Under the pieces are notes generated by a model that worked only from the letters and a program-made list of their open reading frames with translations, was not told the DNA's origin and ran no database searches. This document shows positions 18,516 to 28,849 of a stretch of DNA of 64,000 nucleotides, in pieces. This DNA is from Halobacteriales archaeon QS_4_70_19. Lineage in GTDB: Archaea > Halobacteriota > Halobacteria > Halobacteriales > Haloarculaceae. The stretch spans positions 78,265 to 142,264 of the forward strand of contig PXRM01000014.1 of the NCBI GenBank assembly GCA_003020985.1, read 5' to 3'. The stretch's first letter is position 1, and each line of letters opens with the position of its first letter. Made by a program: the position numbers and the translations under genes.

Positions 18516-20504
18516 TCAGGACGTCGGGTTGGGCGCGTTTGGCACGTCGGGGCCCTCGTCGTCGTCCTCGCGGAACGACCGGTAGCCCTCCGGGTCGCCG
18601 TACAGCGGCGAGTCGTTCGCGCCGCCGTGGCCGTCGCCCTCGTAGTCGGGGTCGAGGGGCGCGACGGGAAGGCGGACCTGCGAGTCGTCGATGCCACAGA
18701 CGATGCGGACCGTGCCGCCCTGGTTCGAGCCCAGGGTGCCGCCGGCGGCGTTGGAGACGCGGAACGCCAGACGGTGGCCCTCCTCGATGACCAGGTCCGT
18801 GTGCAGGGAGCCGAACTCGACGAACTCCAGCGAGTTCGGCTGGAGGGCCTCGCCGTCGGTCGGCGTGGAGACACCGCGGGCGGGGACGCTGTCGCGGTAC
18901 CAGGCCCGGACCCAGGCGTAGGTCGCCAGCAGCGGCTTCTTCCGGTCGGGCGTGTGCTTGACCGTCGTCTCGTCGTCCGGCGAGACCCCCGGCGGCAGGT
19001 CCAGCACCTCGACCGCCGCCGTCGCGTCCGTCCCCTCGGCGATGAGCCCCAGCCGGAAGGAGAGCTGCCCGGAGAGCCGCGTGTCCGAGCCGAACGGCTC
19101 CGTGACGAACGTCTGCGAGTCCGGCGCGTCGCTGGTCGGGCCGTCGGCGTAGGCGACGGCGCCGCCCTCGCCACGGTCGCGGCTGGTCGTCCCATCCGGA
19201 TTGAAGTAGTGGACCTCGTCGCGCTCGGCGGCCGGGTAGGCGCCGCCGTTCTCCCAGGCGCCGTCGGCACGCTGGACCTCCACCTCCGGGTCGACCCCGG
19301 CGCCGGCGTCGATCCCCTTCAGGTACTGGGCGAACCAGCGGTGGGTCGCCTCGACAAACTTCGCCTGGAACGGGTGGGTGAGCTTGTCCTGCTCGATGTC
19401 GTCGGGCGTGTGCGGGTCACCGTGCTTCCCGTTGTAGAGCCAGAGCTTCGTCGGAAGCTCCGGCGGCAGCTCCTCCCAGAGGTAGCCGATGTTGTGGGTC
19501 TTGACGTTGTAGTCGAACAGGCCGTGGATGATGAACGTGGCCGCGTTGATCGAGGCCGCGTTCTTCGTGAACGAGCGCTCGCGCCAGAACGGCCGCTTCG
19601 CGTCCTGGTACGGCGAGGCGTGTCCCTGGGAGACCGCCGCGCCGAAGGTGGCCATGCAGGCCTTCCGCTCGAGCAGGTGGAGCGGGTAGCGGTCGTCGTC
19701 CGTCCCGGCGTTCTGCGTGTCCGCGGCCGGCAGGACCTCCGTGAACAGCGACGGCGTGACGAGCGACTGGCCGGCGATCTGCGCGCCGTTGACGAACGCG
19801 TAGTCGTACCAGCGACCGATGGCGCGGATCGGGATGATGGCCTTCAGCGCCTCCGGGTGGCGGCCGGAGATGGGCTGCTCGACCGCCGCGCCGATGGCCA
19901 TCGTCCCGTCGTAGGAGCCGCCGGTCATCCCCACGGCACCGTTCGACCACGGCTGCTCGACGAGGTGGTCGATGGCGTCGACGATGTCGTAGATCTCGTC
20001 GCGGTCGCCGTACTTCTGACAGCCCGATGAGTTGCGCGTCCCCCGGAGGTCGAGCTGGGCCACCGCGTACCCCCGCGGGACGAAGTACTCGTCGTACCAC
20101 TCCGGGAACGGGACCGACTCGCCGGCGCCCAGCCCCGGGACACCGGGCGAGGTGGGGACGTCCGGCCCCTGGTGGGGGTCCTTGAGCTGGCGGCGCCACC
20201 CCCGCCCGAGAGTGTTGTAGTACGGCGACGCGATCGTGACGGTCGGCACCGGCTCGTCCGCGTCCGGGCGGACGATGTCGACCCAGACCTCCGCGCCCGT
20301 CCGCGTCGAGATCTGCTCGTACTCGACGACGGCCTCGTCCGCGTCGAACCGCTCGGGGTCGACCTCGTCGAGGTCGGGCTTCTCGTCCGCCGTGTGGTCG
20401 GCCGCGACCGGGGACCCCGTCGAGAGGGCGGTCCCCAGCCCGGCGGCCGCGGCACCGCGGAGCATCCGACGCCTCGTGAGCCGCGAATCGGAGTTGTCGC
20501 GCAC
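18516..20504 (-). CDS. Tat-exported CocE/NonD family (X-Pro dipeptidyl-peptidase-like) hydrolase
   Basis: GTG start; RRRMLRGAAAAGLG; YAVAQLDLRGTRNSSG, GMTGGSYDGTMAIGAA nucleophile elbow. Confidence 0.88.
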   Translation of the reverse strand: MRDNSDSRLTRRRMLRGAAAAGLGTALSTGSPVAADHTADEKPDLDEVDPERFDADEAVVEYEQISTRTGAEVWVDIVRPDADEPVPTVTIASPYYNTLGRGWRRQLKDPHQGPDVPTSPGVPGLGAGESVPFPEWYDEYFVPRGYAVAQLDLRGTRNSSGCQKYGDRDEIYDIVDAIDHLVEQPWSNGAVGMTGGSYDGTMAIGAAVEQPISGRHPEALKAIIPIRAIGRWYDYAFVNGAQIAGQSLVTPSLFTEVLPAADTQNAGTDDDRYPLHLLERKACMATFGAAVSQGHASPYQDAKRPFWRERSFTKNAASINAATFIIHGLFDYNVKTHNIGYLWEELPPELPTKLWLYNGKHGDPHTPDDIEQDKLTHPFQAKFVEATHRWFAQYLKGIDAGAGVDPEVEVQRADGAWENGGAYPAAERDEVHYFNPDGTTSRDRGEGGAVAYADGPTSDAPDSQTFVTEPFGSDTRLSGQLSFRLGLIAEGTDATAAVEVLDLPPGVSPDDETTVKHTPDRKKPLLATYAWVRAWYRDSVPARGVSTPTDGEALQPNSLEFVEFGSLHTDLVIEEGHRLAFRVSNAAGGTLGSNQGGTVRIVCGIDDSQVRLPVAPLDPDYEGDGHGGANDSPLYGDPEGYRSFREDDDEGPDVPNAPNPTS

Positions 20505-20698
20505 GGGTGGAGGATATCTCGGCGCCGCATACCGGTTCTGCCGTGAGTGCGTGGCGATATATGCCGAGCTGCCGCCTGAATGCGCGGTTACCGACCGGAA
20601 ACCGGACGTGCGGTCGGAGCGCCGGAGGGCGGCCACCGTCCGACCGTCGGGTCGCCGGCACCGTCAGGGGTTACTCGGATGCCGCCGTGCCCGGACGC

Positions 20699-21842
20699 AT
20701 GGCAGGCGACTCACTCGCACCGGACGAACCGGACGTCACCACCTTCGAGGCGACGGTGGTCACCGCCGACGCCGACGACGCGGCCGACACGCCCGGGGTC
20801 GTTCTCTCGGAGACGTACTTCTACCCGGAGGGCGGTGGTCAGCCCGCCGACCGCGGGACCATCGCCGGCGTGCCCGTGGTCGACGTGCAGTCGACCGCCG
20901 ACGGCGTGGTCCACCGGCTGGCCGAGTCGCTCCCGGCCGACGAGGGCGATCCGGTCGCGTGCAGCGTCGACCCGGCGTTCCGCACCTACTGCCGCCGTGC
21001 CCACACGGCCAGCCACGCGCTCTACGGCGCGGGGCGACGGCTGTTCGACGACCTGGGCTACGGCGGCTTCGGCATCACGCCCCCGGACGGGGACGGCGGG
21101 AAGGTCCGGGTCGACCTCCGCACGCCGGATGGCATCGACGACGACGCGCTCGTCGAACTGGAGCGGCGCACGAACCGGGCGGTCTGGGACTCGCGCGAGG
21201 TCTCCTGGGAGCGCGTCCCGGCCGCGGAGGCACTGGACCGCGACGACGTCGCGTTCAACACGAAGACGGAGGAGGGCATCACCGGCGACACCGTCCGACT
21301 CGTCGAGATCGACGGCTGGGACGTGGCGGCCTGTGGCGGCACCCACGTCTCGAACACGCGGGAGATCGGCCCCGTCACCGTGCTTGACCGGTCGAATCCG
21401 GGCGAGGGCCGGACCCGCGTCGAGTTCGCCGTCGGGCCGCGGGCCGTCGACCGGCGGGCTGCGGACCACCGGGCGGCGCTGGGCGCGGCCCGGACAGTCG
21501 GGACCGGCGTCGCGGACCTGCCCGACGCGGTAGGCGACGGTCGAACGGGAGGGCGGAGCGTGGCTGGTCGGCACCGTCGACGGGGTCGACGCGAACGCGC
21601 TCGCCGACCGCGCGGGCGAACTGGCCGGCGACGAGGCGGCCGTCGTCGCACTCGTCGCCACGGACGCCTCACTGGCGGTCGCCACGGACGGGGCCGTCGA
21701 CGCCGGCGACGTGATCGCGGGCGTGACCGACCGGTTCGGCGGCGGCGGTGGCGGCTCTCCGACCGTCGCACAGGCCGGCGGCCTGGACGCCGACCCGGAC
21801 GCGGTCGTGGCGTTCCTCCGCGGCCACGAGCCGACGGCCTGA
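20699..21842 (+). pseudogene. alaX: alanyl-tRNA editing protein AlaX-L type, frameshifted/internally deleted
   Basis: N-part in frame from 20699 (ETYFYPEGGGQPADRG, AHTASHAL, GWDVAACGGTHVSNT); C-part VEREGGAWLVGTVDGVDANALADRAGELAGDEAAVVALVATDASLAVATDGAVDAGDVIAGVTDRFGGGGGGSPTVAQAGGLDADPDAVVAFLRGHEPTA is in a different frame after ~21534; span length is not a multiple of 3. Confidence 0.8.
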
Positions 21843-21896
21843 GGTCACGGGCCGCGCTCTCGAGGACCGGTTCGAGCGGGCACGGATTCCCGCCAG

Positions 21897-22625
21897 TTAC
21901 GACCGCGTCTCCGGCGGGAGCACGCCCATCTCGAAGCCGGGGCTGTAGCGGAGTTCGGGCCCGGCGGCCGGCTCCGGCAGCCCCGCGGCCGCGAACAGGG
22001 TGTTCGTCCGCAGCGTCGCCTCGACCGGCTGGAGCTCCCAAGGGGCCCGCTCGATGCGGCCGACCACGACCCCGTCGTCGTCGACCCCCGGCAGGGGCGC
22101 GGCCGCCTCAACGGCCGGGAACAGGTAGCTGAACCGCTCGATACAGAACGCCTCCAGGCTCCCCGGCTCGGCGACGGACGGCTCGCCGGCCGGCCGGTAG
22201 CGCGCCTGGAAGACGGCGCTCGGCCCGTCGTCGGTCCGGCGGCGGCTGCTGAACCGGACCGTGTCGCCGGCGCGACTGAGACGGCTCGCTGCGGGGCGGA
22301 AGGGGAGCCCGAACGCACGCCGGCCGACGGCGGCGCCCAGTCGACTGCCGCTGTCGAGCGAGAGGAAGTGGACGCCGGTCTCGTCGCCGTACTCGACGTA
22401 CGTGCGGAGGTTGAGCTGGGCGAACCCGCGCTCCAGCCCGCGGGGGACCGACAGCGACCCGGGCGAGACGGCGACGTTCTCCAGCGCCAGGGCGCTCACC
22501 CGCGCGGCGCCGTCGAACGTCGCGACCGACAGCGGGTCGGGGACGTGCGGCTCGAGGGCCGCGGGGTCGAGCGGCCAGTGGGCGAACAGGACATCGCGAC
22601 CGGTGACGGTGAGCAGTGGCGGCAT
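21897..22625 (-). CDS. DUF2071 family protein
   Basis: DVLFAHWPLDPAALEPHVPDPLSVATFDGAARVSALAL. Confidence 0.85.
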   Translation of the reverse strand: MPPLLTVTGRDVLFAHWPLDPAALEPHVPDPLSVATFDGAARVSALALENVAVSPGSLSVPRGLERGFAQLNLRTYVEYGDETGVHFLSLDSGSRLGAAVGRRAFGLPFRPAASRLSRAGDTVRFSSRRRTDDGPSAVFQARYRPAGEPSVAEPGSLEAFCIERFSYLFPAVEAAAPLPGVDDDGVVVGRIERAPWELQPVEATLRTNTLFAAAGLPEPAAGPELRYSPGFEMGVLPPETRS

Positions 22626-22712
22626 GGGCGGACGTCGGCCGTCCGTACGCTCGCCACCGACAAAACCCCCCGCCAGCACCGGGTCTTAGTCGCTGGGGCC
22701 CCGAACGGAGGT

Positions 22713-23447
22713 ATGGACGCTCCCGACGACACGACCACGTCGCTCGATGCCACGGGGACCCGCATCCTCGTCGCGGGTGCCACCGGCGGGACCGGACGGT
22801 GGGTACTCCGGGCGCTCGACGGCCGGCCGCCGACCGTCCGGGCGCTCACCCGCTCGGCCGACGGCCACGACCGGCTCCGCCGCCTCGGCGCGGACGAGGT
22901 GGTCGTCGGGGACCTGTTCGACCCCGACGACGCCCGCGCGGCGGTCGAGGACGTGGACGCGGTCCTCAGCGCCGTCGGCTCCGCCGGCCGGGCGGTCCTG
23001 ACCGCCGACGAGTTCGTCGACGGCACGGGCAACCGGAACCTCGTCGAAGCCGCCGCGGAGGCGGGCACGGAGGCGTTCGTCGTGGAGTCCGCACTCGGGG
23101 TCGGCGACGAGCCGGCCAGCCCGCTCGCGACGGCGTTCGACCTGTTCATCGGCCCGGTACAGCGGGCGAAGGCCGAGGCGGAAGCCGCGCTCCGGAACGC
23201 TCCACTCCGGCACACCATTCTCCGGCCGGGCGTGCTGACCGGCGGCCCCCGGACCGGCCTGGTGCAGACGGCCGAGCCCGGTGCGCGGCTCTGGGGCGGC
23301 GTCACGCGCGCGGACGTGGCCCACCTGCTCGCGGCCGCCCCGTTCACGCCCGCCGCGGCCGACCGGACGCTGGAGGTCGTCTCCAACCCGCTGCTGAAGC
23401 GGCGCGCCGAACCCATCGACTGGCAGCTCCCGCGAGAATCACGCTGA
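22713..23447 (+). CDS. NAD(P)-binding NmrA-like/atypical SDR
   Basis: ILVAGATGGTGRWVLRAL Rossmann motif; LRHTILRPGVLTGGP. Confidence 0.85.
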   Translation: MDAPDDTTTSLDATGTRILVAGATGGTGRWVLRALDGRPPTVRALTRSADGHDRLRRLGADEVVVGDLFDPDDARAAVEDVDAVLSAVGSAGRAVLTADEFVDGTGNRNLVEAAAEAGTEAFVVESALGVGDEPASPLATAFDLFIGPVQRAKAEAEAALRNAPLRHTILRPGVLTGGPRTGLVQTAEPGARLWGGVTRADVAHLLAAAPFTPAAADRTLEVVSNPLLKRRAEPIDWQLPRESR

Positions 23448-23663
23448 ATACGGGCAACACTATTCATTTGTAATCGGGATATCCGGCTGTTAGTCCGAAT
23501 ATTTGTTCAAAATCCGGAATAATGTTCCGAAACGTAGTATATGTCGATACCCCCGTCTCGTCGCACGACCCACTCCCCGGTTCCCCTCCCCTTCCAGCCC
23601 GCCGACGCCGGCCGGTCCCCCCGACGGCGAGGATGTATGCGGCTGCCGTCCCTGCATCCGGTA

Positions 23664-24626
23664 ATGACCGAGCGACCGGAGGTCGGCGCCGGCGTCACGG
23701 GCGTCGACCTGCACGGGCGGACGGCGGTGGTGACCGGGTCGACCAGTGGCATCGGCCGCGAGACGGCGCTCACGCTCGGGCGCCTTGGCGCGGACGTGCT
23801 CGTCCACGGGCGGGACCGCGAAGCCGGACGCGGGGTGGTGGCCGAGTTGCGGGCGGTCGGCGCCGACGCACGGTTCGAGGCGGCCGACTTTGCCGACGTC
23901 GACGCGGTCCGTGAACTCGCCGCGGCCGCCCAGGAGTGGACGGACGAGCTGGACCTGCTGGTGAACAACGCGGGCGGGCTGTTCCGGGACGGCGACCTGA
24001 CGGCCCTCGGCGTCGAGCGCACGTTCCACGTCAACCACCTGGCGCCGTACCTGCTGACGACCGAGCTGCTGGACCGGCTCGCGCCCGACGCGCGGGTGGT
24101 CACCACCGCCTCCGACGCCCACCGTGGCGTCGAACTGGGTATGGACGCCGTCACCGACCCCGGCGGCGGGTTCCGCGCCTACCAGCGGTCGAAACTGGCG
24201 AACGTGCTGTTCACGGCCGAACTCGCCCGCCGACTGGAGCGACGGGGCAGCGAGGTGACGGCCAACTGCCTCCACCCCGGCGCCGTCCCGGGGTCGGGGT
24301 TCTCCCGGTTCCTGCCCGGCCCCCTCCCGCGGGCCATCGCGGCGTTCGACGGGCTCCCGTCCGTCACCAGCGTCGCGGAGGGGGCCGAGACGGTGGTGTT
24401 CCTCGCGGCCTCGCCACGGGTCGACGGGGTCTCCGGGCGGTACTTCGTCGACTGCGAGCCCCGGACGCCGAGCAGGGCCGCCCGCGACCGCGCGGCGGCC
24501 GAGCAGCTGTGGACCCGCAGCGCCGACTTCCTCGGCCGTCATGAACGCATGCGGCGGACCCCCAGGGGTGGAGCCGGCTGCGAGTGGACAGTTACTTCAT
24601 GGGAGACCGGCAACCCCGGGGTATGA
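23664..24626 (+). CDS. SDR family oxidoreductase
   Basis: AVVTGSTSGIGRETALTL, LVNNAGG, YQRSKLANV. Confidence 0.9.
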   Translation: MTERPEVGAGVTGVDLHGRTAVVTGSTSGIGRETALTLGRLGADVLVHGRDREAGRGVVAELRAVGADARFEAADFADVDAVRELAAAAQEWTDELDLLVNNAGGLFRDGDLTALGVERTFHVNHLAPYLLTTELLDRLAPDARVVTTASDAHRGVELGMDAVTDPGGGFRAYQRSKLANVLFTAELARRLERRGSEVTANCLHPGAVPGSGFSRFLPGPLPRAIAAFDGLPSVTSVAEGAETVVFLAASPRVDGVSGRYFVDCEPRTPSRAARDRAAAEQLWTRSADFLGRHERMRRTPRGGAGCEWTVTSWETGNPGV

Positions 24627-24772
24627 GCGCCACTGTAGCCTTCATCGTCATCGCGATCTGCGTGCTGGCCATCTTTGCGGTCGGGGCGGCGGGCTGGTGG
24701 ATGGCCCTCGCGACGCTCTCCGAGGAGGACCACGACGAGGCCGAGCCGCAGGACGGCGGCCGCGCGGCCTGA
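24623..24772 (+). CDS. 49-aa single-TM protein
   Basis: MSATVAFIVIAICVLAIFAVGAAGWWMALATLSEEDHDEAEPQDGGRAA; ATGA overlap with upstream SDR stop. Confidence 0.55.
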   Translation: MSATVAFIVIAICVLAIFAVGAAGWWMALATLSEEDHDEAEPQDGGRAA

Positions 24773-24900
24773 CCACCGACCGCGACTGGACTCGACGCCG
24801 GGTCCGCGCCGACGGATCGACGACCCGTTCTCACCGAGCCATCGAGCGGTCGCTCCGGGAATCGCGCCGCACAAGTGGCCCCACCTCCCACGCTGCGACA

Positions 24901-26154
24901 GTGACCGCTGCAGACGAGGGGGACCGCTACGCCGGGCGGATGCTGGCCGTCCTCGTACTCGGCTGGGCCGTCCTCCAGGGTGGCCGGTTCATCCTGAGCC
25001 CGCTCCTGCCGGCCATCACCGACGACCTCTCGATGAACGCCGCCACCGCCGGCCTCGCGCTGAGCGGGTTCCAGGCGGTGTACGCCGTCACCCAGTACCC
25101 GAGCGGCCGGCTCTCGGACGCCTGGTCGCGCGCGACGCTCCTGCTCCCGGGGCTCGCCGTCCTCGTGGCGGCCTTCCTCGCCATCGGTGCGGCGCCGAAC
25201 TACCTCGCGTTCGTGGCCGGCGCCGTCCTCCTGGGCCTGGGGAAGGGTATCTACGTGACGCCGTCGCGGGCGCTGCTGTCGGACCTGTTCGTCGAGCGCC
25301 GGGGGCGAGCGCTGGGCGTCTACACCGCCGGGACGGACGTCGGCGGCCTGGCCGCGGCGGGCGTCGCGGCGCTCGTGCTGGCGACGACCCTCCCGTTCGT
25401 CGGACTCCCGGCGGGGTGGCACGCCGCCCTCGAGGCCGCCGACTGGCGCTCCCCGTTCCTCCCCATCGCGGCGCTGCTGGCGCTCGCGGCGCTCCTGTAC
25501 GTCGGCTGGAACCGCGAACCCTACCGGACGGGCCCGGTGTCGCTGGGCCTCCGGGACACGGTCCGACGGCTGGCGACCACCCGAGAGCAACGGGAGGTAC
25601 TGGCCGCCTACGCGCTCTTCTACTTCATGGTGGGCGGCTGGATCAACTTCCTCCCGACCTACCTGGCGGCCGCGAAGGGGGTCCCGGAGGTGGTGGCGTC
25701 GGCGGGGTTCGCGCTGGTGTTCCTCACCGGCATCCTCACCAAGCCGGCGGCCGGCTGGCTGTCGGACCGATTTCCCCGGCGGGCCGTCTCCGTCGGGGGG
25801 CTCCTCCTCGCGACCACGGCGCTGGCAGGGGTGGTGCTGGCCTCGTCGGTCCCCGTGCTGGCGGTCGGCGTGGTGGCGCTCGCCCTGGGGTATAAGACCC
25901 AGTTCCCCATCGTGGACGCCATCCTGCTCGACGCGGCGCCGGACGCGAACACGGGGGGCGACCTCGGGGCCGCACGGGCGCTGTTCCTCGGCATCGGGAG
26001 CCTGGGCCCGGCGTACGTCGGCACCATCGCGTCCGTCGCGGGCTACGAGGTGGCGTTCGCCGGGCTCGCGCCGTGTCTCCTCGTCGCCGCGGCCGTCATC
26101 GGCCGGCAGCACCGGCGCCGGCAAACGGCAGCGGGGGCGGCGATCGCCGACTGA
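24901..26154 (+). CDS. MFS transporter
   Basis: 12-TM pattern; YPSGRLSDAWSRATLL; LTKPAAGWLSDRFPRRAV; GTG start. Confidence 0.9.
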   Translation: MTAADEGDRYAGRMLAVLVLGWAVLQGGRFILSPLLPAITDDLSMNAATAGLALSGFQAVYAVTQYPSGRLSDAWSRATLLLPGLAVLVAAFLAIGAAPNYLAFVAGAVLLGLGKGIYVTPSRALLSDLFVERRGRALGVYTAGTDVGGLAAAGVAALVLATTLPFVGLPAGWHAALEAADWRSPFLPIAALLALAALLYVGWNREPYRTGPVSLGLRDTVRRLATTREQREVLAAYALFYFMVGGWINFLPTYLAAAKGVPEVVASAGFALVFLTGILTKPAAGWLSDRFPRRAVSVGGLLLATTALAGVVLASSVPVLAVGVVALALGYKTQFPIVDAILLDAAPDANTGGDLGAARALFLGIGSLGPAYVGTIASVAGYEVAFAGLAPCLLVAAAVIGRQHRRRQTAAGAAIAD

Positions 26155-26295
26155 CACCGTCCCGCACGGCAGTGTTAAGGACCGTCGATGAACGGCCGTT
26201 CGCTGATTCATCTGTAGGAAAGAATATCGCGTGCGGAGAATGGGCGAGCACGTGACACGGTCCGCCACGTGACGCCCGAGACATAGTGACCGAGT

Positions 26296-27435
26296 ATGAG
26301 ACTGAAACAGACATCTGCCGTCGTGCTGACGGCACTGGTGGTGGGGTCGGCGGTGCTGGCACTCCCCGTGATGGGGAGCGCAGCGACACCGGGGAACCCG
26401 CCCGAACCGGACAAGGAACAGCGACCGCCCTCCGACGGTGCGAACTTCACGATCATCCCGGACGACCCGACGCCGGACACCGGGACGGCCTACACCATGC
26501 TCTCGAAGGGTGTCGGCCCCTGGAACGGGAGCGACGGTCTCCAGGAGATCGACTACTACAAGATCACGACGCAGGACACCCGGTTCCGGGACTGTTCGCC
26601 GAGTGACGCGCAGGCGTTCGGGATCGACCGTGACAACGACGACCCCGGGACCGCCACGGACACCGGACTGCTGCGGCACATGCGTGACTACTCCGTTGAC
26701 GGCCGCGTCATCGCCGTCACCATCTACGACGAGGAGGACCTGGGCGGCGACCCGACGCACCTCAACGACACCGACGAGACGGTCGCCAAACTGGCGAACT
26801 GCGTCGTCACGCCCTCCGAGCCGGGCTGGTACCAGTTCAAGGGGTACGTGAACGGGACCAACTACGACGGGAAGTTCCAGGAGGTGCTGCTCTACTCGAA
26901 GTACTTCTACGTCTGTGACTGTTCGAGCGAGGCGGAGGCCCGCGAGCAGCTCGGGCCGCGCCCGTACAGCGACACGGACTCGGGCGACTCCGGGTCGGAT
27001 GGTGGCGACACGGACGCTTCGACCGCCACGCCCACCGCGACACCGGCCCCGGACGACGGGGGGACCGAATCGACGGTGACGGCGACCGCGACCGCCACGC
27101 CCACCGCGACCGCCACGCTGACTGCAACCGTCACGACCACGCCCGGCCAGGCAGCCGGGCAGGGCGACGGCTCGGACGGCGAGACAGCGACGGCCGACGA
27201 CAGCGGCGGTGACGGTGGTGTCAGCGACGGCGGTGCCGGCGATGGCGGCAGCGGTAGCAGCGCCGCGACCAGTACGGCGTCGGGGGGTGGCGACCAGCAG
27301 GCGGGCGGCAGCGGTGGCCAGGCCGGCGGCCGGGAGCGGCGGACCCCGACGGCCGGCGATGGCTCCGGCTTCGGACTGCTCGCGGCGCTGGGCGGCCTGC
27401 TCCTGACCGGACTGCTAGCCCGCCGGGACGACTGA
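26296..27435 (+). CDS. secreted protein with Thr/Pro-Gly/Ser-rich stalk and PGF-CTERM-like C-terminal sorting signal
   Basis: Sec signal MRLKQTSAVVLTALVVGSAVLALP; stalk TATPTATPAP...; C-term GDGSGFGLLAALGGLLLTGLLARRDD. Confidence 0.8.
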   Translation: MRLKQTSAVVLTALVVGSAVLALPVMGSAATPGNPPEPDKEQRPPSDGANFTIIPDDPTPDTGTAYTMLSKGVGPWNGSDGLQEIDYYKITTQDTRFRDCSPSDAQAFGIDRDNDDPGTATDTGLLRHMRDYSVDGRVIAVTIYDEEDLGGDPTHLNDTDETVAKLANCVVTPSEPGWYQFKGYVNGTNYDGKFQEVLLYSKYFYVCDCSSEAEAREQLGPRPYSDTDSGDSGSDGGDTDASTATPTATPAPDDGGTESTVTATATATPTATATLTATVTTTPGQAAGQGDGSDGETATADDSGGDGGVSDGGAGDGGSGSSAATSTASGGGDQQAGGSGGQAGGRERRTPTAGDGSGFGLLAALGGLLLTGLLARRDD

Positions 27436-27449
27436 CGCCCCGGGCGCCC

Positions 27450-28133
27450 TCACTCGCCCCCGCGCTGGTGGTACTCCTCCAGGATCGACGAGAGCATCGT
27501 CGACTCCGCCTTCCGAAGGTGCTCGTCGACGGTCGACGGCGCGAGTTCCAGTTCGTCGGCGAGCTCCGTCTGGGTGATTCCCCGCGGGATCCGGTAGTAC
27601 CCGCGGTCGACCGCGGTCTCGAAGATTTCGCGCTGGCGCTCGGTCAGGAGCGCACGGGCGTCCTTCCGGCCGGGCGTGTAGTGTCCCACCTCCTCCACGG
27701 TCACCCGGACGTCGTCCGGGACCGCGGTGAGCGCCTCCCGGAGTGTCGAATGTTGCCCCACGATACGGACCCTGAGACTCCCGTCCGCGCGGAACCGGAT
27801 GGGCGTCTCGACGATGAGTGCGTGGTCGTAGGGGAGCCCGAGCAGCGTCCCGTCGGGGTCGCTCAGCTCGAGGTGAGCGTAGCAGTGGAACCCGCCGTCG
27901 GCGTCGGGCCCCGTCAGGTCGTAGTCGAGGAGCCCTTCGCCCTGGATGGCCGCGATGGCCGCGTCACGGTCCCCCTCGAGCCGGTAGAGCAACGCGCCGG
28001 TCCCGTCGGCGTACGCGTCGAGGTGATGGAGGAGCTTGCGCGAGACCCCCTCGGCTGCGGCCAGGCGACCGTCGACCGGATGGATGCCCCCGTCGCCGAA
28101 GGTCAGTACGAGATCGAAGTAGCGGATGGTCAC
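27450..28133 (-). CDS. bacterio-opsin activator-type HTH (HTH_10) transcriptional regulator
   Basis: LLTERQREIFETAVDRGYYRIPRGITQTELADELELAPSTVDEHLRKAES; GTG start. Confidence 0.9.
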   Translation of the reverse strand: MTIRYFDLVLTFGDGGIHPVDGRLAAAEGVSRKLLHHLDAYADGTGALLYRLEGDRDAAIAAIQGEGLLDYDLTGPDADGGFHCYAHLELSDPDGTLLGLPYDHALIVETPIRFRADGSLRVRIVGQHSTLREALTAVPDDVRVTVEEVGHYTPGRKDARALLTERQREIFETAVDRGYYRIPRGITQTELADELELAPSTVDEHLRKAESTMLSSILEEYHQRGGE

Positions 28134-28282
28134 CACCTCCGAGACCGACGGTGACCGGACTCGGTACCGGGGTACGACTGGTGCGGAGGTGTTAACGGTT
28201 CCGACGCGAACCGCCCGCGGCTCCCGGTGCCGGCGCGAGGGGCGTCCCCGACGTTTATCCGTCGAGCACCCTCCTCCCCGCC

Positions 28283-28765
28283 ATGGAGAAGGTCGCCATC
28301 GACGACGTCGAGACGCGGAACAGCCCACTAGGAGTCCACAGCCTGCGCAAACCCGTCTCGTCGGCGCTCGGCACCGAACACTTCGCGATGAACTACTTCG
28401 AGCTCGAGCCGGGGGAGTCGTTCTCCGGCGGTCTCCACACTCACCACGACCAGGAGGAAGTGTTCTACGTGATGGAGGGCGCGGTGGAGTTCGACGTCGG
28501 GATGGAGCGGGAGACGACCGTCGTCGAGGCCGGCGAACTCATCCGATTCGCTCCCGGCGAGTACCAGACCGGGTGGAACCGCGGCGACGAACCCGTCAGC
28601 GGCTGGGCGCTCGGTGCCCCCGGCGCACAGCACGACTGGGACGAACTGGAGTCGGTCGTCGACTGCCGCGAGTGCGGCGAGGAGACGCCCCATGCGACCC
28701 GGATCAACGAGGAGGGGCGGTTCGAGATGACCTGCAACGACTGCGGGACCTCGTTCACGATGTAG
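28283..28765 (+). CDS. cupin domain protein with C-terminal zinc ribbon
   Basis: HTHHDQEEVFYVMEGAVEFDVG cupin; C-terminal CRECGEETPH...MTCNDCG. Confidence 0.88.
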   Translation: MEKVAIDDVETRNSPLGVHSLRKPVSSALGTEHFAMNYFELEPGESFSGGLHTHHDQEEVFYVMEGAVEFDVGMERETTVVEAGELIRFAPGEYQTGWNRGDEPVSGWALGAPGAQHDWDELESVVDCRECGEETPHATRINEEGRFEMTCNDCGTSFTM

Positions 28766-28849
28766 GGGGCCGCGCCGGCACGGACCCTCACGGCGATGGC
28801 ATCGGACACCCCCTGTGGCGACAACGGACAGACACGGGACGGAAGCCGG

